From positions 1 to 16,956 of the forward strand of contig JAHFFM010000020.1 in the NCBI GenBank assembly GCA_023247935.1: 16,956 nucleotides of DNA, given 5' to 3'. Source of the stretch: Candidatus Omnitrophota bacterium. GTDB lineage: Bacteria > Omnitrophota > Gorgyraeia > 2-02-FULL-51-18. The notes beneath the pieces were generated by a model that was not told the origin of the DNA, ran no database searches, and saw nothing but the letters and a program-made list of their open reading frames with translations. The translations under genes and the position numbers were made by a program. Numbering within the stretch: the first letter of the stretch is position 1; each line of letters starts with the position of its first letter. Shown in pieces: positions 1-7,200 of this stretch.

Positions 1-54
1 CCACCACAATGCGCTGGCGAATCCGTCCTTCGTCCGCCTCCGGCAGACTCGGCG
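1..54. repeat. Edge segment with a fragment resembling the heptad repeats
   Basis: No gene is visible in this short stretch beyond the proS terminator. Positions 24-35 (CGTCCTTCGTCC) match 3091-3102, in the right arm of the heptad hairpin between dxr and rseP. The rest (CCTCCGGCAGACTCGG and neighbours) is GC-rich and could be part of a larger element cut by the window edge. The assignment rests on one 12-nt match, so it is weak. Confidence 0.3.
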
Positions 55-81
55 AAAAAAAATAGTGGGCTTTCACCCACT
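55..81 (-). terminator. Rho-independent terminator after proS
   Basis: Read on the minus strand, a 6-bp stem (AGTGGG paired with CCCACT, 64-69 with 76-81) closes a 6-nt loop and is followed by one A and then eight T residues (62 down to 55). This is a classical intrinsic terminator. It starts about 43 nt after the proS stop codon, which fits the end of the whole minus-strand run. Confidence 0.88.
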
Positions 82-124
82 TCTTTCAAAACAAACGTTA
101 TTTCTACTTTAAGCGTACCAAAAA

Positions 125-1912
125 CTAGGCTAATTTGTCAAGGTTTTGGATGATCTGCTGACCTATTTGAACGATGTCAACCAGAGAAGCTTCACCTGTT
201 TTGCGTAGTTTAATTTCCACTTTGCCGTTTTTTAGATTCTTAGGACCCAGGATAACCCGCAGCGGAATACCAATCAGATCCGCGTCATTAAACTTCACGC
301 CAGCCGTATCGGGACGGTCATCAACAAGGATATCCACGCCTCTTTTCGCCAATTCTTCACTGTTTAAAATGGAGGCCAAAACCTCCTGGGACTGAGCGTC
401 TTCGTTATTAATTAAAACCACATGCACTTGATAAGGGCTGATATTTTTCGGCCAAACAATTCCTTTTTCATCGCCGCATTGTTCAATGGCGGCCGCCAAA
501 ATACGGTTCACGCCGATTCCATAGCAGCCCATAATCATCGGGTTTTCTTTTCCGCTGGCATCCAAATAATGTGCTTTCATGGGCACAGAATAACGAAGAT
601 TGAGTTTAAAAATATGCCCAAGCTCAATAGCGGTTTTAAAATGGAGTTTTTGGCCTTCGGGCGATTCGTCCCCTTCGACCACTTGACGGTAATCTCCTAT
701 GACAATTTGCCGGTTCGTTTGAGAATAAATATCTCCGAGTCTGACGCCTGTCAAATGCTGGTCTCTGGCATTGGCGCCTGTCACAAAATCATGCATCGTG
801 AGAATGTCTTCATCGAGATAAAATTTAATTCCATTTAAATCAAACGGGCCGCTAAAGCCAAAAGCCGAGCCAAGCGATTCAATCATTTCCCTTGAAGCCA
901 AATAAGCGCCGGGTTCGGTTTTTTTGATTTTGAATTCGCTTACTTCATGGTCGCCCCGGACAAGCACGGCAAAAGCGCTTTTATCAGGCCGCTGATAAAT
1001 CATGGTTTTAATTAAATCGCTGGTTTTCTTTTTTAAAAATTCCGCGACCCCTTCCACGCTGCTATGACCGGGGGTATGAACTTTTTTCCATCCTAAACCT
1101 TGTTGACTCTGTTGGGGCGCAGGTTGGCTCGGTTGGGGCGCAGGTTGGCTCCGTTGGGGCGCACGGCCGTGCGCCCCTGCAATCTTACGGGAGGCCATTT
1201 CCACACTTACAACCGTATCCGAATCGCCGAATTGAACCATACGGTCTTCGCCCGCATCCGAGAAAAGAACGAATTCCTGTGAACCCGAGCCGCCCATCGC
1301 GCCGGGATCCGCCTGCACCACATAAAATTGCAGTCCGCATCGTGAGAATATTTTTTTGTATACTTCTCTCATCTCATTGTAAGTTTTATCCAAAGACTCG
1401 TTGCTGGCATGGAAGCTGTACGCGTCTTTCATGATAAATTCACGGCTGCGGATAATACCCGAGCGCGGACGCATCTCATCACGGAACTTTGTTTGAATCT
1501 GATAAAGCGTGATCGGCAATTGTTTATAAGAATGAATCTCCCGGCGCGCCAAATCCGTGATCACTTCCTCGTGAGTCGGCCCCAGGACATTTTCTTTTCC
1601 ATGCCTGTCTTTAAAATGAATCATGTCTTCGCCTAAGATTTCCCAACGCCCGGTTTCCTTCCAAAGCTCGGAGGGATGAATCGCTGGAAGCAGGAGTTCA
1701 AGCGCTCCGGCGCTGTCCATTTCTTCGCGGACAATATTTTCTGCTTTTTGAAGCGCTCGCAGCCCTAAGGGCAAATAAGTATACGTGCCGCTGGCAAGTT
1801 TTCGAATCAATCCGGCACGCATCATCAAGCGATGGCTTTTGATTTGCGCTTCCTGCGGAATTTCCTTAAGCGTAGGAATTAAAGCTTGTGACCAACGGGT
1901 GTGAACAACCAT
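125..1912 (-). CDS. proS: Prolyl-tRNA synthetase (bacterial type, with editing insert)
   Basis: This enzyme charges tRNA-Pro with proline in the cytosol. The 595-residue protein shows class II motif 2 (FRDEMRPRSGIIRSREF, about 143-159), motif 3 (GCYGIGVNR) and the GPTHEE segment near 111. A YbaK-like editing insertion follows (from about 274), and the C-terminal anticodon-binding domain carries DDR and GVKFNDADLIGIP. The ATG at 1912 precedes the usual N-terminal RWSQALIPTLKE. The gene begins 5 nt after the rseP stop. Oddity: the linker before the editing insert (residues 246-271) is encoded by a perfect palindrome and three 21-bp tandem copies. The result is GAHGR followed by three APQxSQx heptapeptides, so the linker looks expanded by repeat DNA while the frame stays open. 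The function is certain from motifs; any effect of the linker is unknown. Confidence 0.97.
   Translation of the reverse strand: MVVHTRWSQALIPTLKEIPQEAQIKSHRLMMRAGLIRKLASGTYTYLPLGLRALQKAENIVREEMDSAGALELLLPAIHPSELWKETGRWEILGEDMIHFKDRHGKENVLGPTHEEVITDLARREIHSYKQLPITLYQIQTKFRDEMRPRSGIIRSREFIMKDAYSFHASNESLDKTYNEMREVYKKIFSRCGLQFYVVQADPGAMGGSGSQEFVLFSDAGEDRMVQFGDSDTVVSVEMASRKIAGAHGRAPQRSQPAPQPSQPAPQQSQQGLGWKKVHTPGHSSVEGVAEFLKKKTSDLIKTMIYQRPDKSAFAVLVRGDHEVSEFKIKKTEPGAYLASREMIESLGSAFGFSGPFDLNGIKFYLDEDILTMHDFVTGANARDQHLTGVRLGDIYSQTNRQIVIGDYRQVVEGDESPEGQKLHFKTAIELGHIFKLNLRYSVPMKAHYLDASGKENPMIMGCYGIGVNRILAAAIEQCGDEKGIVWPKNISPYQVHVVLINNEDAQSQEVLASILNSEELAKRGVDILVDDRPDTAGVKFNDADLIGIPLRVILGPKNLKNGKVEIKLRKTGEASLVDIVQIGQQIIQNLDKLA
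1100..1162. repeat. Three 21-bp tandem copies inside proS
   Basis: Copies occupy 1142-1162, 1121-1141 and 1100-1120. On the coding strand each begins GCGCCCCAAC, followed by a variable base and GAG; the first two copies differ at one position and the third is more diverged. They encode residues 251-271 as APQRSQP, APQPSQP and APQQSQQ. The first copy overlaps the right half of the adjacent palindrome, so the array may have grown from the palindrome arm. Confidence 0.9.
1156..1177. repeat. Perfect 22-bp palindrome within proS
   Basis: The half-site GGGGCGCACGG is followed directly by its exact reverse complement. It is read in frame as part of the ProRS linker (residues 246-252). The outer GGGGCG...CGCCCC pattern resembles the GC palindrome at 12378-12401, which suggests a dispersed palindromic repeat family. 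Confidence 0.9.
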
Positions 1913-1917
1913 TTCTT

Positions 1918-3000
1918 TTAGGCTTTCTGAAATAATTTCAAGAGATTATCAAGTAACGAAAAACGATGCACATCCTGTAGAATAACAAATCCCATGAGGG
2001 CCAAAAGCGCCACCATACCGCCTTGCGTAAATTTTTCCCGGATGGATTCCTTGAGCGGTGAACCTTTTATTTTTTCAATGATCATAAATAAAAGATGACC
2101 TCCATCCAATACCGGAATCGGCAAAAGATTCAGCACAAATAAACTCACACTAAGAGAACCCATAAAATACAAAAGATAATCCAATCCCATTTGAGCGGCC
2201 TGCTGCGTCATAAAGAAAATACCAATGGGGCCTGTCATGGAATCTTTAAAAGGCAGTGCGCCCGTAATCATAAGCCCCAGCGAAACAAAAATCATGGAGG
2301 TTAAGCCCCAAAGCTTTTCCCAGGCCAAAAGCCAGGCTTTGTCCAAAGGAGATTTGATACGGATAATTTCTTTGGAAGGGGCGATTCCTAAAAATGAGCT
2401 TTTAATGGGTTTTCCAAATACGTCTTTCACTTCCCTGGTTTCCGGATTAACCGTGAGCTCCAGCGCTTCGGTTCCGCGCTCCACGCGAACTTTATAGGAG
2501 TCTTTTTTCTGGCGAACTTCCTTTAGCACATCTTCCCAAATAGAAACGGGCTTACCGTCCACTTCTAAAATTTTGTCGTTTTCCAAAAAGCCCGCCTTGG
2601 CCGCGGGCGCGTCCGGAAGCACTTTACCGATGCGGGAAGTAAGCGACGGCTGTCCGACAAGAAGAATGAAAAAGAAAATGACGTAGGCCAGTAAAGCATT
2701 CATGAAAGGTCCGGCCAATACCACAGCCGCCCGGGATAAAAGCGACTTGGATTGGAATTCCCAGGCCGCTCCTTTGGCCTCTTCCGGACTTTCTCCGGCA
2801 AGCTTCACAAAACCGCCTAGCGGTAAAATAGAAACACAAAATTCGGTGTCGCCGATTTTCTTCCCAAAAATAACGGGACCAAAACCAATAGAAAATTTTT
2901 CCGCGCGAATGCCCACAAGACGCGCCACGATGTAATGGCCGAATTCATGGATGACCACAAGCGCGCCCAAAACTAAAATAAAGCTTAGCGTACTCTGCAT
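1918..3000 (-). CDS. rseP: Site-2 metalloprotease RseP (single PDZ)
   Basis: This is an inner-membrane zinc protease of the S2P family. In other bacteria RseP cleaves anti-sigma factors and remnant signal peptides. The 360-residue protein has the zinc motif HEFGH at 18-22 in the first membrane segment and the third ligand motif LDGGH at 298-302 in a later one. A PDZ domain lies at roughly 121-190, and further hydrophobic segments are near 90-116, 232-250, 278-297 and the C terminus. It is shorter than the 450-residue E. coli protein, which has two PDZ domains; one PDZ is common elsewhere. The start is supported by AGGAGA (3007-3012) 6 nt before the ATG. It lies downstream of dxr and directly upstream of proS, an order seen in many bacteria. 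Its own substrate is not evident here. Confidence 0.95.
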   Translation of the reverse strand: MQSTLSFILVLGALVVIHEFGHYIVARLVGIRAEKFSIGFGPVIFGKKIGDTEFCVSILPLGGFVKLAGESPEEAKGAAWEFQSKSLLSRAAVVLAGPFMNALLAYVIFFFILLVGQPSLTSRIGKVLPDAPAAKAGFLENDKILEVDGKPVSIWEDVLKEVRQKKDSYKVRVERGTEALELTVNPETREVKDVFGKPIKSSFLGIAPSKEIIRIKSPLDKAWLLAWEKLWGLTSMIFVSLGLMITGALPFKDSMTGPIGIFFMTQQAAQMGLDYLLYFMGSLSVSLFVLNLLPIPVLDGGHLLFMIIEKIKGSPLKESIREKFTQGGMVALLALMGFVILQDVHRFSLLDNLLKLFQKA

Positions 3001-3020
3001 AAAAGTTCTCCTGATATCGA

Positions 3021-3123
3021 CGACAAAGGACGATGGACGAAAGACGAGGGACGAAGGACGAGGGACGAAAAAGCGTAGAAATTTTTATCTCGTCCTTCGT
3101 CCATCGTCCATCGTCTTTCGTGA
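3021..3123. repeat. Heptad-repeat hairpin A (dxr/rseP gap)
   Basis: The left arm holds six consecutive 7-bp units of consensus RGACGAN (3028-3069), for example GGACGAT and GGACGAA. The right arm (3089-3123) holds five units in reverse complement. Pairing 3028-3062 with 3089-3123 gives 28 of 35 matches, including 14 perfect base pairs next to the 26-nt loop. Every mismatch falls at unit positions 1, 2 or 7, leaving ACGA invariant in all pairs. It fills most of the 139-nt dxr/rseP gap. No T-run follows on the coding strand, so it does not look like an intrinsic terminator. Confidence 0.85.
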
Positions 3124-3139
3124 CACATTTTATTCTTTA

Positions 3140-4303
3140 TCAATAACATAATTTCCTAGTCCTTTCCAAAGCCCATTCATGCACGGATTGAATCTGACCT
3201 AAATCCGGGTCTGTGATGTGGCGGTGATGCGACAGTACATTTTCAATGATTTTGGGAATATCTACAAATGGAATTTTATCCGCCAAATAAGCCTCTACGG
3301 CGACTTCATCGGCTGCGGACAAAACGCAAGGTGCACTGCCCGACTTTTTCGCGGCCTCGTAGGCAAGTTTCAAACACGGGAATTTGCGGAAATCCGGCAA
3401 AGCAAAATTAAATTGCCCTATTTTGGCAAGGTCGAGTTTCAGGTTTTGGGGCACCGCCAGTCTCTCTGGGTAAGACAAGGCGTACTGGATCGGGAGTTTC
3501 ATATCCGTCACCCCCATCTGAGCTAAAATCGACCCATCTTTAAACTCCACCATGGAATGAATCACGGCTTCCGGATGAATCAGCACTTCGATTTTCTCAA
3601 CCGGCAAGGCAAACAACCAGGACGCCTCGATAATTTCAAGACCCTTATTCATCAGCGTCGCGGAATCCACTGAAATTTTTTTACCCATTTTCCATTTTGG
3701 ATGATTAATCACGTCATCTTTGGATAATTTAGAAAAATTTTCTTTCGCGATCTGACGCAAAGGGCCGCCGGAACCGGTCAGGATCAGCTTCTCAACATCT
3801 TTCGGGTCGGCTCCGACAAGGCATTGAAAAATCGCGCTGTGCTCGCTGTCCACGGGAATTAAACGCGCCTTTGAATTACGGGCCAATGTTTTCATCACCA
3901 AAGAGCCCGCCATCACCAAAATTTCTTTATTGGCCAATGCCACCTGCCTGCCTTTTTTCAACATATCCAAAACCGACAATAGCGCGCTGGTGCCCGTGGA
4001 AGCAGCCATTAAAATATCGGCGTCCAAATCCGAAACAAAAGAATGAATCTTGTCCCGTTCGCCGTAAATTTTAAGTTTGGGAAATTTGGCGCGGAGCTTG
4101 TCCGCGCCCTGTGGGTCTTTCATATAAACAGCCTCCGGACGGAACTGGCGAATCTGCGATTCCATGACTTCCACATTGGAACCTGCGGACAAGCCGGCAA
4201 CGGAGAAAAATGAAGGATTTGCCTGGATGACATGCAGCGTGTTCATTCCCACCGAACCGGTGGAACCCAGAACAACCACTCTTTTTTTGATTTGTTTTTT
4301 CAT
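3140..4303 (-). CDS. dxr: 1-deoxy-D-xylulose 5-phosphate reductoisomerase
   Basis: Dxr converts 1-deoxy-D-xylulose 5-phosphate to 2-C-methyl-D-erythritol 4-phosphate with NADPH, the committed step of the MEP isoprenoid pathway. The 387-residue protein opens with the NADPH-binding LGSTGSVG. It carries the metal ligands in DSEHS (D152, E154) and E223 of NKGLE, and the phosphate-binding GSGGP and DSATLMNK segments. HPKWKMGKKI is also present. The ATG shares its first base with the cdsA stop (TAATG), implying translational coupling. With uppS just upstream, isoprenoid supply and polyprenyl chain assembly sit in the same transcript. No key residue is missing. Confidence 0.97.
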   Translation of the reverse strand: MKKQIKKRVVVLGSTGSVGMNTLHVIQANPSFFSVAGLSAGSNVEVMESQIRQFRPEAVYMKDPQGADKLRAKFPKLKIYGERDKIHSFVSDLDADILMAASTGTSALLSVLDMLKKGRQVALANKEILVMAGSLVMKTLARNSKARLIPVDSEHSAIFQCLVGADPKDVEKLILTGSGGPLRQIAKENFSKLSKDDVINHPKWKMGKKISVDSATLMNKGLEIIEASWLFALPVEKIEVLIHPEAVIHSMVEFKDGSILAQMGVTDMKLPIQYALSYPERLAVPQNLKLDLAKIGQFNFALPDFRKFPCLKLAYEAAKKSGSAPCVLSAADEVAVEAYLADKIPFVDIPKIIENVLSHHRHITDPDLGQIQSVHEWALERTRKLCY

Positions 4304-5109
4304 TATTTCACGATTGTCAGATGATAATAAAAAAGCGGCGCCGTAAATAAAATACTATCCAGCGCGTCCAAAATGCCTCCCATGCCCGGCAGCACGGCGC
4401 CGGAGTCTTTTGTTTGACAGAATCTTTTCATTAATGATTCCGACAAATCCCCTATTTGCCCCAAAACACCTATCAAAACGCCCAAAATAGACAAATGGCC
4501 CCAACTCCAGCGAAGAGGCAAATAAGCTTTGAATAAAAGAGAAGCCAGAAGGCTTAAAGCCAGCCCGCCAAACAATCCCTCCACAGATTTTTTAGGAGAA
4601 ATATGCGGAATCAAAGCATGCTTTCCAAAAAGCGAGCCGAAAATGTACGCCCCGATATCCGCTGATTTTGTCACTGAAAGCAAATAAGCCACCCATATCG
4701 CTCCATTCTCAAGAAAACGGATTTTAATCACAAAACTCAAAAACCAGCTCACATAAAGCACGCCGAATAAGGTCAAAGCAATGCCCGTTAAAGCCTCCGT
4801 GTTATTTTTATGTGAAAACTGCAGAATGAAAAGAAAAAGGCAGCCGATGACGATAAAAAAAACTTCGCCTGAACGCGTCGCGCCCTGCTCAAACGCCACG
4901 ACAAAAACAAGAATAGCCCCCATCACCACTCCAAACAAACGGTAACAAGGCACCTTGGCTTGGCGGAGCAGCGTGAAAAATTCAAAGAGCGCTAATGCCA
5001 CAAAGCAAATACAGAACGCGCTAAAAAAAATAACGTTCGGAGAAAATAAAGCCCCTGCCGTAAGCGCAATCAAAACTGAGCTTGTTAAAATACGCTTCTT
5101 AAGAACCAC
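4303..5109 (-). CDS. cdsA: Phosphatidate cytidylyltransferase (CDP-diglyceride synthase)
   Basis: This inner-membrane enzyme makes CDP-diacylglycerol from phosphatidic acid and CTP, the branch point for phospholipids. The 268-residue protein is highly hydrophobic, with several membrane segments. It ends with the family signature region SESLMKRFCQTKDSGAVLPG followed by MGGILDALDS. The usual PGHGG...DR..D reads PGMGG...DALD here, so the His and Arg of the classical signature are replaced, while the KRxxxxKD and final Asp are kept. The start is GTG at 5109, immediately after the uppS TAA with no gap; no alternative Met occurs until about residue 63. Translation probably depends on uppS. The order uppS-cdsA-dxr-rseP is widely conserved and supports the call. 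Confidence 0.94.
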   Translation of the reverse strand: MVLKKRILTSSVLIALTAGALFSPNVIFFSAFCICFVALALFEFFTLLRQAKVPCYRLFGVVMGAILVFVVAFEQGATRSGEVFFIVIGCLFLFILQFSHKNNTEALTGIALTLFGVLYVSWFLSFVIKIRFLENGAIWVAYLLSVTKSADIGAYIFGSLFGKHALIPHISPKKSVEGLFGGLALSLLASLLFKAYLPLRWSWGHLSILGVLIGVLGQIGDLSESLMKRFCQTKDSGAVLPGMGGILDALDSILFTAPLFYYHLTIVK

Positions 5110-5871
5110 TTAAGCTGACGCCCCGACGTCGCCAAAACGTCTTTCGCGTTTTTGATAATCCCTTATCGCCTCCACAAAATCATCTTTATGAAAATCGGGC
5201 CAATATTTTTTGGTGATATAAATTTCAGCGTAGGACAGCTGCCAGAGTAAAAAATTCGACAACCTTATTTCCCCGCTGGTGCGTATCAAGAGGTCTGGGT
5301 CAGGCAAATCGCGGGTATAAAGATGTTTTGAAAAGTAGGCTTCGTCCAATTCAAAAGCGCCATTGAATTTTGAAGGATTTTCTTTGACGTCATGCAAAAT
5401 TTGATTCACGGCGTCCAGAATTTCAGTTCTTGAGCCATAGTTTAAAGCCAAATTAAAAATAAGCTTTTCATTTTTACTTGTTTGCTCAACGCTTTGCGCT
5501 AATTTCTTTTGAACGCCCTCAGGCAGCGCTTCAATCCGGCCAAGCGTGCAAAAACGCACGCCCTGCTTCATGAGATTTTTAATTTCCTGGCCCAGGAAAA
5601 AATCCAAAAGCTCCATCAGTACGGAAATTTCCTCTTTGGGTCTTTTCCAGTTTTCCTGGCTGAACGCGTAAAGCGTCAGAATGGGGATTCCGAGTTCGAT
5701 ACAGGCTTCCACCACTTCCCTAACCGATTGCACGCCCGCGCGATGCCCGGCGAATCGAGGTAAACCGCGCTCAATCGCCCAGCGGCCGTTTCCATCCATG
5801 ATAATAGCCACATGCTTGGGAAGGCTGGAATTATTGGAGGGGTCGTTAAAGATAGAGGGTTTGTTTTTCAT
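5110..5871 (-). CDS. uppS: Undecaprenyl diphosphate synthase (cis-prenyltransferase)
   Basis: UppS extends farnesyl diphosphate with isopentenyl units in the cis configuration to give the C55 lipid carrier for peptidoglycan and LPS sugars. With the chosen start the protein has 253 residues. HVAIIMDGNGRWA includes the catalytic Asp26. YAFSQENWKRP, LNYGSRTE and the diphosphate-binding IRTSGEIRLSNFLLWQ follow. The ATG at 5871 is preferred because it gives a family-like N terminus and a smaller overlap (26 nt) with purA. An in-frame ATG at 5904 would add 11 residues and deepen the overlap to 59 nt. Neither has a strong Shine-Dalgarno sequence, so the start is uncertain. Its stop abuts the cdsA start. 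Confidence 0.95.
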   Translation of the reverse strand: MKNKPSIFNDPSNNSSLPKHVAIIMDGNGRWAIERGLPRFAGHRAGVQSVREVVEACIELGIPILTLYAFSQENWKRPKEEISVLMELLDFFLGQEIKNLMKQGVRFCTLGRIEALPEGVQKKLAQSVEQTSKNEKLIFNLALNYGSRTEILDAVNQILHDVKENPSKFNGAFELDEAYFSKHLYTRDLPDPDLLIRTSGEIRLSNFLLWQLSYAEIYITKKYWPDFHKDDFVEAIRDYQKRERRFGDVGASA

Positions 5872-7114
5872 GCGATCCCACGGATAAAATCTTGATAGGC
5901 GCATTCAAGTACCCCGATAAACGCTTGAGGTAAGTTCTCGCGTTTGCCGGAAGATCTGAAAATTTCTTGGCGGTGGATGTATCGGATAACCAGCCTTTAT
6001 AAGTTTCGTATACAGGCTCAGCCTCTAACTGCACCGTCAAAGACGCGGGAAAATGGCGGTACATTTTTCCGCCATGCTTGTAGCCGACACACACTTTAAT
6101 TTCTTTAAGATCATCGAGAACATCGAGCTTTGTCACCGCAATTTCATTAATACCATTGATCATGCAGGAATATTTGACAAGCACCGCGTCAAACCAGCCG
6201 CAACGTCTGGGCCGGCCCGTGGTGGCGCCAAACTCCTTTCCCTTTTTACGGATTTCTTCCATCAACTGCGGACCAAATTCAGTGGGAAAAGGCCCCTCGC
6301 CAACTCTGGTGGTATAAGCCTTCACGACGCCAATAACCTTATCAATTGCGTTTGGAGGAACGCCGGTCCCCACGGACGCGCCGCCAGCCGTCACATAACT
6401 GGAAGTGACAAAAGGATACGTTCCATGATCCACATCAAGATGTGTTCCCTGAGCGCCTTCAAAAAGAATTTTCTTTTTCTTTTTTACGGCGTCATTCAAA
6501 AAAACCGAGGTGTCGCATACATACGGCTTCATCAAATCCGCGTAACGCAAATAATCTTTATAAACCTGATTGAAATTAAATTCTTCAAATTCAAAAAGTT
6601 TAAAAATCTGATTTTTTTCCGCAACGGCCTGCTCAAGTTTTTTCTTAAAAAGCGGCTTATCATATAAGTCCGTGACGCGAATGCCGGTGCGCATGACTTT
6701 ATCACCATAACTCGGTCCTATACCCCGGCCCGTGGTGCCAATTTTGGTGCAGCTTTTACGCGCTTCGCGCAATTTGTCATAAACACGATGATAAGGAAGG
6801 ATCAAGTGAGCGCGGTCACTCACAAAAAGCCTGCCCTTCACTTTAAAACCTTTATCCGTCAGCCCTTTAATTTCAGACAGCAGCGCTTCAGGATCCACAA
6901 CAACCCCGTTGCCGATCACGCATGAGACCTTAGGATGAAAAATACCGGAGGGGATCAAATGCAGCACAAATTCGCCGCAGCTTTTAACAACCGTGTGACC
7001 CGCGTTATTTCCGCCTTGATAACGGACCACAAAATCAACATCTTTTGAAAGAATGTCTATAATTTTGCCTTTGCCTTCATCACCCCATTGGGCGCCGACT
7101 ACGACTGTGTTCAC
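5846..7114 (-). CDS. purA: Adenylosuccinate synthetase
   Basis: PurA joins IMP and aspartate using GTP to form adenylosuccinate, the first committed step to AMP. The 422-residue protein has the N-terminal GTP loop GAQWGDEGKGK with catalytic D12, and the catalytic H40 in NNAGHTVV. It also has GTTGRGIGPSY, EGAQGTHLDVDHGTYPFVTS, TRVGEGPFPTE and TGRPRRCGWFD. The length matches the family. The start is GTG, fixed by GGAG 7 nt upstream and by the family N terminus. It lies after the serA/purA gap with hairpin B and overlaps uppS at its 3' end, so it seems to lead the lipid block. No residue anomaly is seen. Confidence 0.97.
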   Translation of the reverse strand: MNTVVVGAQWGDEGKGKIIDILSKDVDFVVRYQGGNNAGHTVVKSCGEFVLHLIPSGIFHPKVSCVIGNGVVVDPEALLSEIKGLTDKGFKVKGRLFVSDRAHLILPYHRVYDKLREARKSCTKIGTTGRGIGPSYGDKVMRTGIRVTDLYDKPLFKKKLEQAVAEKNQIFKLFEFEEFNFNQVYKDYLRYADLMKPYVCDTSVFLNDAVKKKKKILFEGAQGTHLDVDHGTYPFVTSSYVTAGGASVGTGVPPNAIDKVIGVVKAYTTRVGEGPFPTEFGPQLMEEIRKKGKEFGATTGRPRRCGWFDAVLVKYSCMINGINEIAVTKLDVLDDLKEIKVCVGYKHGGKMYRHFPASLTVQLEAEPVYETYKGWLSDTSTAKKFSDLPANARTYLKRLSGYLNAPIKILSVGSHEKQTLYL

Positions 7115-7121
7115 TTAAAAA

Positions 7122-7125
7122 CTCC
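7122..7125 (-). promoter_or_regulatory. Ribosome binding site deciding the purA GTG start
   Basis: On the minus strand GGAG is followed by 7 nt and then GTG. No ATG lies nearby in frame, so this site supports the GTG initiation codon at 7114. Confidence 0.7.
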
Positions 7126-7137
7126 GTTTACATTTTT

Positions 7138-7189
7138 TAGCGGACAGCGGACAGCGGATAGAAGACAGCAACCTGCCTCCCATCCGCTA
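7138..7189. repeat. Degenerate heptad-repeat hairpin B (serA/purA gap)
   Basis: The left side runs in 7-bp units AGCGGAC (7139-7145), AGCGGAC (7146-7152) and AGCGGAT (7153-7159), then AGAAGAC (7160-7166). The right side carries ATCCGCT (7182-7188), the reverse complement of the third unit. The units match those of hairpin C (TAGCGGA changing towards TAGAAGN), so B looks like a shortened or decayed member of the same family. It occupies most of the 86-nt gap. Confidence 0.7.
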
Positions 7190-7200
7190 GAGATTCTGTT

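Noticed and set aside
3021..3123. CRISPR array from the tandem heptads
   Set aside because: Units are 7 bp, directly abutting, with no unique spacers and no cas genes in the window.
3021..3123. Hairpin A as an intrinsic terminator after dxr
   Set aside because: Neither strand has a T-run directly after the stem. The arms are far longer than a normal terminator and the unit structure needs another explanation.
2951..3151. Plus-strand open frame running through hairpin A
   Set aside because: Its charged repetitive peptide is just the heptad DNA read in one frame. It overlaps the rseP start antisense and has no family resemblance.
6053..6667. 204-residue open frame on the plus strand opposite purA
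   Set aside because: It is fully antisense to purA, with biased composition and no family features.
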